Source of the DNA: Neoceratodus forsteri
Lineage: Eukaryota; Chordata; Ceratodontiformes; Ceratodontidae
Reading direction: 5' to 3'
Length of the DNA: 64,000 nt
NCBI GenBank assembly: GCA_016271365.2
Contig: CM028136.1
Span: forward strand, 468,966,001 to 469,030,000
In this document: piece by piece, positions 46,030 through 57,722 of the stretch
Position numbering within the stretch: the stretch's first letter is position 1
Layout of the letters: every line of letters starts with the position of its first letter
Made by a program: the position numbers and the translations under genes
Notes under the pieces: generated by a model
Databases searched by the model: none
The model's input: only the letters and a program-made list of their open reading frames with translations
Told to the model about the DNA's origin: nothing

Positions 46030-47334
46030 CATACCGTCTGCCTTAAAAAGTAGATCTGCTGTGGGAGAAGAAATTGAGAAATTGCTACATCTAAAAATTA
46101 TTGAACCCTCCAAAGTCCTTGGTCCTCCCTATGGTGGTTGTACCAAAGAAGGAAGGGGGAATTTGTTTATGTTTAGATTTCCGTAAACTAAATAAAGTTT
46201 CCCAGTTTGATAGTTACCCAATTCCCAGAGTGGATGACATCATAGATCACATTGGACAGGCAAAATATATTTCCACTCTTGATCTTACCAAAGGCTATTG
46301 GCAAATTCCTTTGGAGGAGCATTCTCAAGAAAAAGACAGCCTTCAGCACTCCAAAGGGGTTGTTCCAATTTGCCTATATGCCATTTGGTTTACACAGAGC
46401 TCCTGCTACCTTCCAAAGGTACATGGATAAATTATTAAATGAACATACTTCTTATTGCTCTGCTTATCTGGATGACGTGGTAATTTTTAGTCCCGATTGG
46501 TCATCCCATCTTACACACTTAACTAATATTCTATCCACTATCAAAAAGGCCGGTTTAACTATTCATCCTTCCAAGTGTAGATTAGCCATGACTGAGACCA
46601 GATATTTGGGTTTTGTTTAAGGTAATGGCCTAGAAGGCCTGAAATAGAGAAGGTCGAAGCAGTAGCTCAGTGCCCTATTCCCAAAATAAAAAAAACAATT
46701 AAGATCATTTTTAGGTTTGGCCAGATATTACAGGCATTTTATCCCCAATTTTGCCACTGTTGCATGCCCATTAACAGACTTAACCTGAAAACAGGTCCCA
46801 AATGACATTCCTTGGTCTTCTGCTTGTGATGAAGCCTTTAGGACAATAAAAGCTATATTGTGTCCTGCCCCAGTGCTACAATCTCCCAATTTTGACAAAC
46901 CATTTATGCTACAGACTGATGCTTCTGAGACTGGATAAGGTGCTGTATTATGTCAGGATATCAATGGAGAAGAACATCCTATCATATTCATTAGCCATAA
47001 ATTATACCCTAGAGAGAAAAAATAAGCTATAATTGAAAAGGAATGCTTTGCGATCAAGTGGGCTATAGAAACCTTTAAATATTATTTATGGGGAACTCGT
47101 TTTACTCTAGTTATAGACTACAACTCCTTATGCTGGCTTAATCAAATGAAAGATAAAAATGCCCACATATTACGTGGGTATTTGGCATTACAGCCCTACC
47201 ATTTCGAGATTAAACATAGACCTGGTAGTAGACATAAAAATGCTGATTTTCTTTCACGATATGGTGCTAACATTGATTGTAACCAGAATGGAACTTCTAG
47301 TGTTCAGACTAACCCCAGGGAAAATGATGAGTAA
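46030..47334 (+). pseudogene. Reverse transcriptase and RNase H (Gmr1-like), downstream of integrase
   Basis: RT motifs are CLDFRKLNKVSQFDSYPIPR and ISTLDLTKGYWQIPL (46,101-46,320 frame). A frameshift near 46,335 leads to YMPFGLHRAPATFQRYMD and the intact catalytic YLDD (46,465-46,476), then KCRLAMTETRYLGFV. RNase H follows with further stops: LQTDASETG (about 46,915), KECFAIKWA (about 47,041), LVIDYNSL (about 47,110) and HKNADFLSR (about 47,233). All four acidic RNase H positions remain. Lying 3' of integrase, this fixes the Gmr1 order. The frame ends at 47,334, about 160 bp before the 3' LTR. Confidence 0.88.
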
Positions 47335-47479
47335 TTATGAATAGTAATGAATCTTGTATATTGTATTGTATACATTTGTTTTTAGGGTGCCCTGGGGTGA
47401 GACTTCTGTGAGGTTCTCCAGACCTTTCAATTGTGGGAATGTGTATTTCAAACCAATCAAGATATTCTGGTTTGTACTT

Positions 47480-47492
47480 AAAGAGGGGGAAA
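47480..47492 (+). other. Polypurine tract
   Basis: aaagagggggaaa sits directly before the 3' LTR and would prime plus-strand DNA synthesis. Confidence 0.85.
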
Positions 47493-48886
47493 TGTGGTAG
47501 ATGAACCCCCCCCATTGTTTCCCCTTTTTGGTCATATTTGTTTTATGTCTCCTTGTGACAATCTGTTGCTCAACAGTAATCATTTTATTTCCTTTCTTGT
47601 GTCTGTAATCCTGTGCGTTCGTGTCCCTGTGTGAATTCCTTGTGGTCCTTGGTTACGCCGTCAGACCGGCCCCCTGCTGCTTAACACTTGTCGTATCTCT
47701 GTTTTGCCCTTGAGATATTTGGTGTTAAGAGAACCCCCCCCCCTTATGTTTTAGAAAGATTTCCTGAAGGCACCAGATAGGGTGTATGTTCAAGTTAAGA
47801 TAGAAAAAAAGGTACAAACCGCATGGTAGCTCTTAACGCCCGACAGCTAAAAAACCGAAAAGGAAAGCTGACAGCAATACTGTGTGAGCAGAAGAGACTG
47901 CATCTGAAAGACAATTAAATTCAAGCAGTCTAGTAAGGCAAATGCCTGATGGCATGTTAAGTACACAGTCAAGGGTCCGTTTTTTTTTTTCATTTTAAAC
48001 ACATAAGGATACTGAACATTATTTCTAAGCATCTGTATGTCTCTGAAGATGTATATCTCTGTTTACATTATTTTACCAATGGTAAAAAGGGTATCAAACT
48101 GCTTCCCTCTTATTTATTCACTTTCAGATTCCCCTATTTCTTAAAGCTTCTAAGACAGTTTGTATTTAGGGAACCACAAGTTTCCCTCTGCTTTTCTAAA
48201 CAACTTGGAGATGTATATAGTTTAAAAACAGACCTGTGAGTTCTGTGAACTTCCAGAGCCAATCACTAAGGTGGTTCTTGCAAATTGCCTTCTCCTATAG
48301 GGAGTCAGTGGCACTTTGCTGCTTTCTTTTATATGGAGAAAGTGGGTGTCCTGGCTAGAACTGGGGAGGAGTTCATGTTAAGTTAGCCCACTTCTTAGTA
48401 ATATGGACTGTATTATGTGATATCCTGGTTTTATTTTCACTTTCAGAGCATATTCATGGATTAAACTTAAAGATGTATTGCCTAAATCCACATATTGTTC
48501 TTTGTAAGCCTGAACATAATGTATTTTTAAAATAATTATTAATAGAGAGGAGTGGTTTTCCTTCTGGAGACGGAGTCTCCCTCCTATAAATGAAGCCTAG
48601 CTCCAGCTTGAAGTCAGACGTGCTTTAGGAGAGTCAGTGAAAAGACCTCCTGCTCTCTAGTGATTTGCACAAAATCAGGTACTCTTGCTATTGCTTTGGC
48701 AGAGTAATTGTGCTACCTTCATTTTATTTTTATTTTAATTTATATTTTGAAGTACACTGAAGTAAGCTGTTTCTGGATTAAATTTTGGTTATTTTGTTTT
48801 TGTTCCATAATAAAAGTCCTACCAAACAAGGTATGTTGTACCATTTATGTTGACTCTTGTGTTACCTGTTATTTCAACCCACCACA
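47493..48886 (+). repeat. 3' LTR of the Gmr1-like element
   Basis: 1,394 bp, collinear with the 5' LTR throughout, differing by scattered substitutions and short indels in homopolymers. Confidence 0.9.
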
Positions 48887-48891
48887 CCTGT

Positions 48892-49470
48892 AAATCTGAT
48901 GCTACAAACTGAAATCTGCACATCATATACAAAATGGCTATTAGGCAGGAAATTAACAACTGTCACTTCAACAACAGCCTTTGTGGGCATGTACCAAGCT
49001 GCCAGACTTTTGTAAATTACAAGCTGAAGTGTGTGAAGGTCCAATGACTGTAAGCACCATAGAGATTGCAGCAACATACACGCCCACATATCAAGCAGCC
49101 CGTAGAAAGTTTCTGCCTCAAATGCCTTGTTGACTGTGTGCTGTTAAGTGTGGGTACTTAAAATTCAACAACCTTTGAATGCCAGTAACTGGCTTTATAA
49201 AAAAGCACTCACCAGATTGGATTCTACTATACTGCTGTGACAGCGCTCGTACCGACATACCCCACAGCAACAGACACAAGGCCAAGTGTCGTCATTGTAC
49301 TGTTGGGGATGTCGGTGCATTTCTATAAGGGGGCTGCGACCTCTGAACCCCCGTGTGGGGGGCTCTGCCCCCCAAACTGCCTGTTCTCTAAATATCTAAC
49401 TCTGAGTCAGAGTTGGACTGGAGGGGGGGTGCAAAACCGGGAAATGCACCTCCGGTGTCTTCCTCACACC
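48892..49470. other. No recognised gene; GC-rich hairpin near 49,345
   Basis: Starts right after the Gypsy target duplication. At about 49,345-49,372, gaacccccgtgtggggggctc forms a strong small stem. Confidence 0.45.
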
Positions 49471-49790
49471 AATGATTTTTAGTCAATTCCATCATCTGTC
49501 ATTGCTGGCATCCCAAGAATTGTAACACCTTTGATGCAATGTGAATGGTCTTCTGGAATACAACCTGGTGGTGTGCTGACACAAGGTCGACACCCACACA
49601 GCGAACACCAGCACAGCAACAGATGTTGCCTGTCTCGGCGAGTTGCATGCTGGTGTTCGCTGTGTGGAGTGTCGACCTTGTGTCAGCACACCACCAGGTT
49701 GTATTCCAGAAGACCATTCACATTGCATCAAAGGTGTTACAATTCTTGGGATGCCAGTGATTACAGATGATGGAATTGACTAAAAATTAT
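49471..49790. mobile_element. Nearly perfect 320-bp palindrome (foldback MITE)
   Basis: The left arm (49,471-49,619) and right arm (49,645-49,790) are inverted copies with very few differences. They cover aat(g/a)atttttagtcaattcc at the ends and tgttcgctgtgtgg near the centre. The spacer is about 25 bp. Both strands therefore encode almost the same short peptide (MMQCEWSSGIQPGG), which is a by-product and not a gene. No transposase; superfamily not determined. Confidence 0.9.
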
Positions 49791-51736
49791 TCCAGTGATG
49801 CCAATGTCAGAATGCACCAGTGCAAGGGCAGTATCAGATCTGCTGGACTGTCAATCATTTGCCTGCATGATGGTGCACACCATGGGCTCAGTTCTTGAAG
49901 GTTGGCTCAGGGCGTGCAGAAGCCCTGTGCCAAAAGCACAACTTGCCCAAAACTCTATAGTGCATAGTGTGTCCAATTCTCATAGGTTGTGTGCCTTTGT
50001 GACACCACACCCTTTTTATGGTGGCTTACACCACAGATTTGGCACAAGCCCTGTAAAAAGGTCAGTGATGTCAGACCAGCAAAAGCTGGGCTAACTCGTT
50101 GCATTTGGTGCACAAAGGGCTTGCGTTTCTAGAATCCCAAAACCTGCCCCTGGAATGCTGCAAGCCCTATGTGCCATGCATTTGGCATACTCAGGGCTTG
50201 CAGAAATCTAAGAGAATGGGGACACATATCTGCTTGGCTTCTTGGTGCTAAAGTTTATCCTGTATATTCAGAAACCTCACCATTTCTTAAAAGTTGCTGT
50301 GTCCAAATTAGACCTGAAAAGTCGACAATTGTAGGTCACTGGTTTAGTGCTGTGCAATGCTATAAGGTTGGAAGCTCCCTGATGCTCGCTCAAAAACACA
50401 GCACCAGTTTTGATTCCCACCACTTGCTGCTGATAAGGCAGTGAGCGGGAAAGTCAGTGGGGCACCTACAGTATAGAATAGCACAGCCACATAAAGAAAT
50501 TTGTTAACAGTAAATGTTGAAAAATGCATGAAATGACACAGACATCTTGATATCTTGTTTCATTGAGTGCAGGGGAGATCTGACTAGTACCTCTAGCTTC
50601 TCAGTGTGGGCATGTTGCGGGTTCCTTGCTCCATCTTACTACACCATCTGCCTCTCCTGTTTTGTGATTAAGGTATCGAGGGGTCTGAAATAAGCAAGTA
50701 AACATAGTCCCCATACATCTCATCTCATCAGTGGGCAAATATCTGTGACAATGCAGGAACCATAACCTTAAACAAAACCCCTACCCTCTGACCAACTTGA
50801 GCCATGGGTATTGACGAGGAGGAAGCAGATGACTGTTTTTCCTCCATTGTTTGCAAGTGTCCTTTACCCAGAGAAATAAACCAATGGTCATTAACAAAAA
50901 AATAAATAAAAAAGAGATCCTGGTGTCTGCCCTTCTTCTGACCATGTCCAGGGCTATGGGTAATGATGGGGGGGAGGGGCAGAGTCACCATATTCCAAGC
51001 ACATTCCATACATATGAAGGAGCTGTACTGTGGAGCCCAGATTGAATTTGTGATAAACATGTGTATGTGCTCTGGTTACATAATCAGGGCATGATTTATG
51101 TTGGATACTCGACATATGTACAGGGTATATGGGTTTCACAGTGCAACAGTATAAAGCAATTTATGACCTGCTATATGAAACAAATTTCTCTGACGTGCAA
51201 TGTGCGCGCTCCCCCCCCCAAAAAAAATGTGAGTAGAGAGCATAGAACTGACTCCAGTGATGTGCCTAATAAGAAATCAGTAGAATTTCTTAGAGATGTG
51301 GGCTCAAACTCAGTTTTAGACAACAAACAAGGGGCTCCCACTATGTCCTTACTTGGATAATGAGGGACTCCCCACAAATAACTATTCAAATATGTTGTTA
51401 TGATAATTCATATACAAGTTTAGGTACAAATGGAGGTGTATGATAGCACTCAAGTATCAACAAACCAATTAGCTAGAGGGTTAAAACACACTAGATGTGT
51501 TGCTGGGGGGGGGGGGTTACTTTTTTGTGTTTGAATGTACTGTTATTTGTTATTTGTTACAATTTTACTATGATTGGGACATGGTCCGGGTTAGTTAGTT
51601 AAAAACAAAATGTTCTGTTGCAATTGTTATTTCTGTGTATTGGACTACTCTAAAAAGTTTCTACTTACAAGATGTGTAACTAACATGTTGTGCAATCAAC
51701 CATATAGGTAGCTAAGTAATTGTCTCCAGTTTCATA
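49791..51736. other. No recognised gene
   Basis: Non-coding, with a run of about ten G near 51,506 and C/A homopolymers near 51,212. The part before 51,737 may be the 5' leader of the L1-type ORF2. Confidence 0.4.
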
Positions 51737-51886
51737 ATGACTAACTCACTTAATATATCTTCTTGGAATATAAATGGGCTAAAATCTCATAATAAAGATA
51801 AGAGAGTATTGGGTAAAAGAAAGCTATTAAAAACTCTCCAAGAGACTTATATGACAATGAGAGAGGGTGTGCACATGTCCAAAGAT

Positions 51887-51948
<62 letters not shown>

Positions 51949-52390
51949 GGGGGTGGCATATTGCTTATTTCTTGTCTAAAGCTTGAGGTGCCACCATCTG
52001 GCTGAGGCCCAGATTTTCTGGAATTGTCACTCAAACTACTCTGGACAATGCAGGGGGGAGCTATGTACTGATTCAAGTACAGCTTAATTCAGGGAAAAGA
52101 CTAGCAATAGACTCCTTATATGGACCCAGTATTGAGTCTCCAGAATTCTTTGCTAGGTTGTCAATGGAAATGTCAACTTTTGAAGGCCCATGGATCATAT
52201 GTGGAGATTTTAATGGTGTACTAGATAGTATAATGGACTGCACTTCTAGGGTAGGAGGCCCAATAATGGAAAATGCAAAATCACTAACCACATTAATGTC
52301 ATACTATAGGTTAACAGATTCCTGGAGATATTTGAACCCCAAAGATAAAGAGTACACTACTCACACTCAGTGCAGGCATATGCAAGATTG
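51737..52390 (+). pseudogene. L1/Tx1-type ORF2, endonuclease part (outer LINE, 5' portion)
   Basis: The EEP/APE endonuclease starts MTNSLNISSWNINGLKSHNK, the canonical N-terminus of L1-clade ORF2, with LQETY following. A (TG)n run at 51,890-51,948 interrupts it. It resumes in another phase with LAIDSLYGPS and then PWIICGDFNGVLDS (about 52,186-52,230) and DSWRYLNPKDKEYT. The enzyme nicks target DNA to prime reverse transcription. Near 52,385, at QAYARLD, the match stops because an L2-group LINE begins. It resumes at about 61,655 with LILAIKNV, where the SDH box then appears as ITSDHALVQL. Confidence 0.85.
51890..51948. repeat. (TG)n microsatellite inside the endonuclease frame
   Basis: TG repeats with few interruptions, giving a Val-Cys run in translation. 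Confidence 0.95.
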
Positions 52391-54300
52391 GACTTAGCAA
52401 CAGTGATCAAACCAACACCTAACTCTGATTCCCTGCAGGATCCTGAAAACTATCAGCCAACATCAGTCTTGGCCCCACTGAGTAAAATGTTAGAGAAAAT
52501 AATAAATGAACAAATAATAGAATATCTTGAGGCCAATGGACTCCATTCTCTGGAGCAGCATGGCTTTGGAAGTCATTTAGTACAGGTACTGCATTAACAT
52601 GCTACGGATCACACATTAAGATCTAAGGACCTCAGCAAGTTAACTAGTGCAGTTTTGTAGACCTGTCAAAAGCATTTGATTTGGTAAATCATGTCATGCT
52701 GCTCTGGAGATTGAAGGACATTGGCCTGGCAAAAACCCTGTACATGGTTTCAAAGTCATCTTTCAAATCGCCCATTGAGGGCTAACTTTGATGGTGTGCT
52801 ATCTCAGACACATATATTGGAACAAAGGGCCTCACCAAGGTCCATTTTAGGACCCTGTTGTTTTCATTATATATTGACCCTATTTCAAAAATTCCTTCCA
52901 GGTCTAGTCTGCTATTTTATGCAGATGATATAATTCTTTTTCCAGTTCAGCAACAGTGGATGAAATTAACTCTTACAATTTGTCTGCCTTAAATGGATGG
53001 CTGATACAGCATTGCTTGATGTTAAATACAAAGAAATTCAAGTGTATTATTTTTGGATCAAAACCTAAGCTAAATAAATGTAAACCAGTACAACTATTTG
53101 ATCTGGCTGGTTCAATGCTGCAACAGGTTACAAAGTCAAAATATCTTGGAGTCCTATTGGACTCTAATTTGGCCTTCTCAGCTCATATAAAGAAAACAGT
53201 TAAACAGTTAACCAGAAGCTAGGTGCTTCATATAGAATTAAGGGCTGTTTAACAAGAGACGCCAGGAATCTGTTTCAAAAGTGTACTCCTGCACATGTTA
53301 TATTATAATTCATTTTATTCACAATGTTTTTTTACTCTTTTATTTATTCACCCATGTCTAGCATCCTTCCGGGTGCTCACATGGCTAGGACTACTACTCC
53401 CAGCCTGAAACCCTAGACCGGTGAACTCCCTCGAGTCGACAAGTCGGGACCCTAGCGCCTCGGATCACCCCCTGGGCTAGGACTGCTCTCCCCTAGAGAG
53501 AGCACTACCTGAATCAACGGGTTGGCCAGGAGTCCACCAGAGGAAGTGGGCCTGTGTCGGAATGTGCATCCTGCCCCTGGAGCCCCATCAACTCCATGAG
53601 CACAGGGAGGGATTTTCCTAGCTGTAGTTCCCCAAGGGAGTGCAGCATGCAATGACATCTGCACACGGCTGCCCTGCTGACGTCTGCCACACTCCCTCCC
53701 CATTTACGTAGAGCTGACTTGCCTGAAGTACCTCTGGTCTCCACCGGGGGTCACTAGGCAGCCAAGCTGGCCCCAAAGCCCTCCCCAGAGAGAGGAGAGC
53801 AGTCCTCCGGATGCTCAATCCTCTCTCTCCCCTGCCAACCCCCGATGGCCTGGGCTCATTCCTGAACCCGGGTCGCTGGCGTGGCTCAAGGTGTGGCGTC
53901 CAGTGCCTCAACCCTCAGTGCCACTGGGCCATTTATTCACAATGTTAACAGGTAATGATTTAAATCTAGTTAATAAGACTTTTAATTCAGTCTGTTGATT
54001 TGTTACAACAAAACTGTACAATACCCATCATTGTACATTGTACAATGAACTTGGGTGGTTACTACCAAAGTTACATTTTTCATATAACTTGGGTTGTCTA
54101 CTTAATAACATAATGAAACTCGGACATCAATCCCATTGTTTAATTTAATTGAACTCAAAAGAGAAGATAGAACATTAAGGTCTTCATCAACTACCCATTT
54201 AGTCTCACCTAAGATCTCAACCTGTATGGGCAAGTGGACTTTCTCAGTACAGGAACCCAAGTTGTGGAATAATGGGGCTTGCCAATTAAAGGCAGGCCAG
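52391..54300 (+). pseudogene. L2/CR1-group LINE inserted in the L1-type LINE (5' portion)
   Basis: RT begins with DPENYQPTSVLAPLSKMLEKI (52,436 on). Then come a decayed HGFG box, FVDLSKAFDLVNH (about 52,655-52,695), the intact catalytic YADD (52,918-52,929) and LNGWLIQHCLMLNTKKFKCI (about 52,985). The block KSKYLGVLLDSNLAFSAHIK follows (about 53,130-53,190). The reading is broken by several frameshifts and by the SINE at 53,329-53,931. It then continues with YNTHHCTLY (about 54,020), the same signature as the LINE at 1.0 kb, and KLWNN at about 54,255. The rest, including the 3' UTR, lies beyond the DIRS-type element at 61,373-61,655. Confidence 0.85.
53329..53931 (-). mobile_element. tRNA-derived SINE, about 603 bp, 15-bp target duplication
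   Basis: The insert is flanked by perfect direct repeats tttattcacaatgtt at 53,314-53,328 and 53,932-53,946. Read on the minus strand it starts tggcccagtggcactgag, a good A-box, with a B-box-like cgggttcaggaatga about 60 bp on. It ends in an A-rich tail, seen as tttttactctttta on the plus strand. Everything between is non-coding. It is more GC-rich than the LINE it interrupts. Family name unknown. Confidence 0.9.
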
Positions 54301-54328
54301 GTTGTCCTGGGAGATGGCCAGAAATAAA

Positions 54329-56483
54329 GGTAGAGGGAGGGGAGGGAAGGAGAGGGGGAGAAGAGGGGTGGGCTGTAAGACAGGGAGGGCTTATGACATC
54401 AGAGTGGGCTTGGCCAATTGAGAGGGCTCGCTGGTTACTGGCCAGGAGGAGAGGCCTATGGGGAGGGAGGGCAGGATCAAGGGTCCCTGGAGGCTTCTTA
54501 AGGGTAGGTAACACAGGGCTAGCCCTCTTTCCTGCTGTAATTTCTGTTAAAGAACTACAGCACATCACTGGCAGCTTAAACGGTAAGGCATTACTGGGCA
54601 AACGACTTTGCTATTTGGCTGTTTTCAAGGTTTTGTGAAGTATACTCAAGGTAATTGTCAGCTCCTGTCTAGGATTCCTTAGCCACTGTGCTTGGGATAT
54701 TTTATTTTTTTTTCTCTTTTTTGACTGTTTAATGCTTTAGCAGTTGGTGGCAGTGGTTTGGTCAGCGGGATGGGTGCTGCTCCTCCTGCACATTGGCAGG
54801 TGGGGAAGGAACAGAGCAGTAGAGCAGAGCCTAACAGGTGGTGGTAGTTGCCAGGAGGAGCAGTTTTGGGGCTGTGGATCAGCGGATTGCCAAAGCATGG
54901 GGATGGCGGCAAGGATGCTGCATGGGTCAGGCTGAGCTCGGTTTTGGCAGGAGGGCTACTCAAAGGGGCCAGGCAGAAGCATTGGAATGTGGGGGTGGAG
55001 ATCAGAAATTATCAAGCTGGCTGCATGGCAGCAGATCAAGCAGACGGTGAGGATGCCACATGGGCAGGCCGAACACGGTCATGGGGTCGGGAGGCTGATG
55101 CCTACCACTGAGATCACGGTCCACTGCATGGCGTGGTGAGCCAGAGCATAGTAGAGCATGAGCAACTGTGGAGTGAGGGTGGACTGCTAGGCTCAGGCCT
55201 AGTACTAGAGTGGACAGATCATGCCAGGGGAGGCCACATGGCGTTCATCCTGGGCTCCAGTGTTGGTTGACGTGGTGGGGGATAAGGAGGCCAAAAGAAA
55301 AGAGAATAAAAGGGGGAGGCCATGTGAGCACCATGTGGCATCATGGGCAGGGTAGTGTTTATAGGCTAACACGTCGTGGTATGAGGGAGGTACAGCGGCG
55401 GACGGTGAGCCACAAGGCCTGGGGCATGATGGCCAGCCACGTGTGCAGCAACAGAGGATATTTTGCTTGGTTGGTGGATAATGAGAAGAGAAGGAAAAGA
55501 ATATGGTTGCATGAATTCCCTGAGCAGTAGTGAGCAGGGCCTGGAGACCTAGAGGTGGAACTCGATGCCAAGGGTAATGTTTGTGGGTAGTTACAAATAT
55601 GCTTGGTACAGCGTTGTGTATGGTGTGGTTTCTTGGTGTGGAGATGTGAGGAGAAGGACAAAGGAATCCTGCACACAAATTACCCAGAGCAGTAGTGAGC
55701 GGGGCCTGGAGGCCTAGAGGGGGAACTCGATGTCAAGGGTATTCCTGTGGGGATTTGCAAATAATCTTGGTACAGCTGGGTATATTGTGACTTTTCTCTA
55801 ACTTACTGATGGGTCATATAATCGCTTCATACTGAAGCAGGGCACTGGGCCGGGGGGGGCCATGTGGCGACATGGCAGAAGGGGGTAGGCCTGGAGACCC
55901 GAGAGGTGAGGCACCAGTTTTGGCCTGAGGCATCATGCCACAAGGAGGCCCATGAGAAGGCCCCTGAGTCTAGGGGTAAGTTTAGAAGCAAGCGGATAGG
56001 AGTGCAGCTCCGGGGTGTCGGAAGGTGGAAGTACAGCAGACCCACAGCCAAGCAGGGTGCACTATGGCTGGTGCCTGTGCAGGGGTAATGTCGCAGGGAT
56101 CGAGGGTGGGGGTTTGAGTGGGAATCATTCCTGGCCCTACCCAGAGGAACCATGAGGGCCATGGGGAATGAAAGGCATTACACCGGTGGCATCAGGAATG
56201 GCCCATAAGGGGCACGCAGTGGACGGACAAGAAGGGGGGTGCAGGAGGGACTCATTTTCTCTTGGGGGCCCAGGTGAGGAAGGGTATGCTGGGCAAGAGG
56301 TGGCCCCAAGGGGAATTGAGGGAATGCCTTCATGGGGGGTTTATGTGAGCAAGAGCCTCATGGGGCACACAGGGTGAGTGTGCATAGGGGTCATAGGCAC
56401 TGGGGTCCAAAAGGAACCTAAAGATTTATATATAGAATAAGTGAAAAGCCCACACATGGGGAGAGCGATCCAGAGGGGCCAAT
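54329..56483 (+). other. 5' non-coding region of the DIRS/Ngaro-type element
   Basis: Long G-rich leader without recognised coding motifs. It contains a partial tandem repeat: agcagtagtgagc(a/g)gggcctgga and gaactcgatg(c/t)caagggta at about 55,522-55,611 and again at 55,688-55,780 (spacing about 166 bp). Confidence 0.55.
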
Positions 56484-57720
56484 GTGGGGGCAGCTGTGGG
56501 TGATGATATGATCTCTTATCTTGTTCTGCAGCCCAGGTTCACCAGGAAGATGGCACCCAAGAGAGCCCCAGTGTCAAGTGCAACCATGCTGGTGGAGGCG
56601 GTGAAGCTTATGGTGCAGATGACTAGCTTGGTGGAGGCTGCAAAGAAGAGGGAATCAGAGGAGGAGGCACAGAAAAAGAGGAAGGAGAGAGGCGAGAAGG
56701 TTGGCGCAGGCAACATGAACAAGAGGCCAAAGCGAGCAGTGCCCAGCCCACCTGGGGGCCCGGGGTGGGTGTTGAGTCCACCCCGGAACCGGTAGGGCCC
56801 ATACTGGATGGGGGTAAGGATGGCATGGACATGAATAAGGATGTGGATTTAAAGGAGTACATGGAAGGATTGTTGGGGGACATGGGGGAGGATGGGGTGG
56901 AAAAGCTGGAGCGGGCCTTGAAGGCCATTTAGAACAGGGGCAAACACGGAATGCCTGGTGCAGGCCCACAGGGGTGTGTGGAAGATGTACAGGGGCCACC
57001 CGGTTTCCTGCTGGGCGACCACGCTCTGGCCTCCATAAAGGAGAGAAGATCTGGAAGGGGGAGTACATGGACATATTTGGGTTGGTGGATGAAGAGACTG
57101 CCAAAAAATATGAAAAAAGGGAGTCAGTGGGCAGGTCAGAAATGGCAGTGGCATTAGCAGTGGTAGGCCACAAGACCGAGGAAGCCCGTTTCAAGGAAAA
57201 TAGCATAGACATGTGTCAAGCTGGCTTCATAATTTACAGTGTGTTGATCCTAGAGAAGCAGCCGGACCTGGCAGTCCCTTTACTGACATACATGACTATC
57301 ATATGGGACACATATAAGGCGAAGTTGGGATTTGGGTGACTCAAGTATGACAAGGCATTCTGAAGGAGAATGGCAGCAAAGGGTAATCTGAGATGGGATT
57401 GCACCCACGCAGAGCTATGGGTCTGGATGTTGTCAGCTGCTATGGGGGGCAGGTGGTGGACCAGGCAAAGTGATCAGCCCTGGTCATGGGGACCAAGCGT
57501 GCTGGGCTTACAACAGGGCATCATGCACCTGGCCTAGTTGCAAGTTCTGGCATGTCCTGCACATTCGTGCGGGTTCACCCTCGCGTCGGGCTGCAGGCAA
57601 AGTGGGGACAAGGGAGGGCAGTCAGGTGGGCAACCACAGGAACAGTCTTTTCATGGGGGGCAGGGGGTATCCAGGAGGGGATGAGGGGGCCCCAGGAGAG
57701 GAGGCTACACCCCCAATAAT
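56484..57720 (+). pseudogene. gag-like ORF of the DIRS/Ngaro-type element
   Basis: The first frame (56,484-56,795) has a Lys/Glu-rich basic segment (KRESEEEAQKKRKERGEK). A second frame (56,974-57,339) contains KIWKGEYMDIFGLVDEET and LPLTYMTIIW-like helices typical of DIRS/Ngaro gag. A third (57,470-57,826) starts with a CCCH knuckle: C-x7-C-x4-C-x3-H in ACWAYNRASCTWPSCKFWHV (about 57,497-57,556). The protein would package the element RNA. At least two frame changes separate these pieces. Start codons cannot be decided. Confidence 0.7.
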
Positions 57721-57722
57721 GG

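Larger units (their letters stand above)
41456..48886 (+). mobile_element. Gmr1-like Ty3/Gypsy retrotransposon, LTR to LTR
   Basis: A 7.4-kb element with two LTRs of about 1.39 kb starting TGTGGTAGATGAAC and ending CAACCCACCACA, flanked by cccgt and cctgt (4 of 5 bases match). Order inside is PBS, gag with SCAN-like capsid and one CCHC knuckle, protease, H2C2-integrase with GPY/F module, reverse transcriptase, RNase H, polypurine tract. Integrase before RT is the Copia-like order known for the Gmr1 group of Gypsy elements in deuterostomes. The coding region carries several stops and frameshifts, so this copy is not autonomous. The LTRs look very similar by eye, with scattered substitutions and small indels. 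Confidence 0.9.

Noticed and set aside
49492..49770. Nearly identical short ORFs on opposite strands
   Set aside because: They arise from the perfect palindrome and not from a gene pair.
54209..57212. Long minus-strand Pro/Ser/Leu-rich frames
   Set aside because: They are shadows of the G-rich plus strand of the DIRS/Ngaro-type element; no motif is seen in them.
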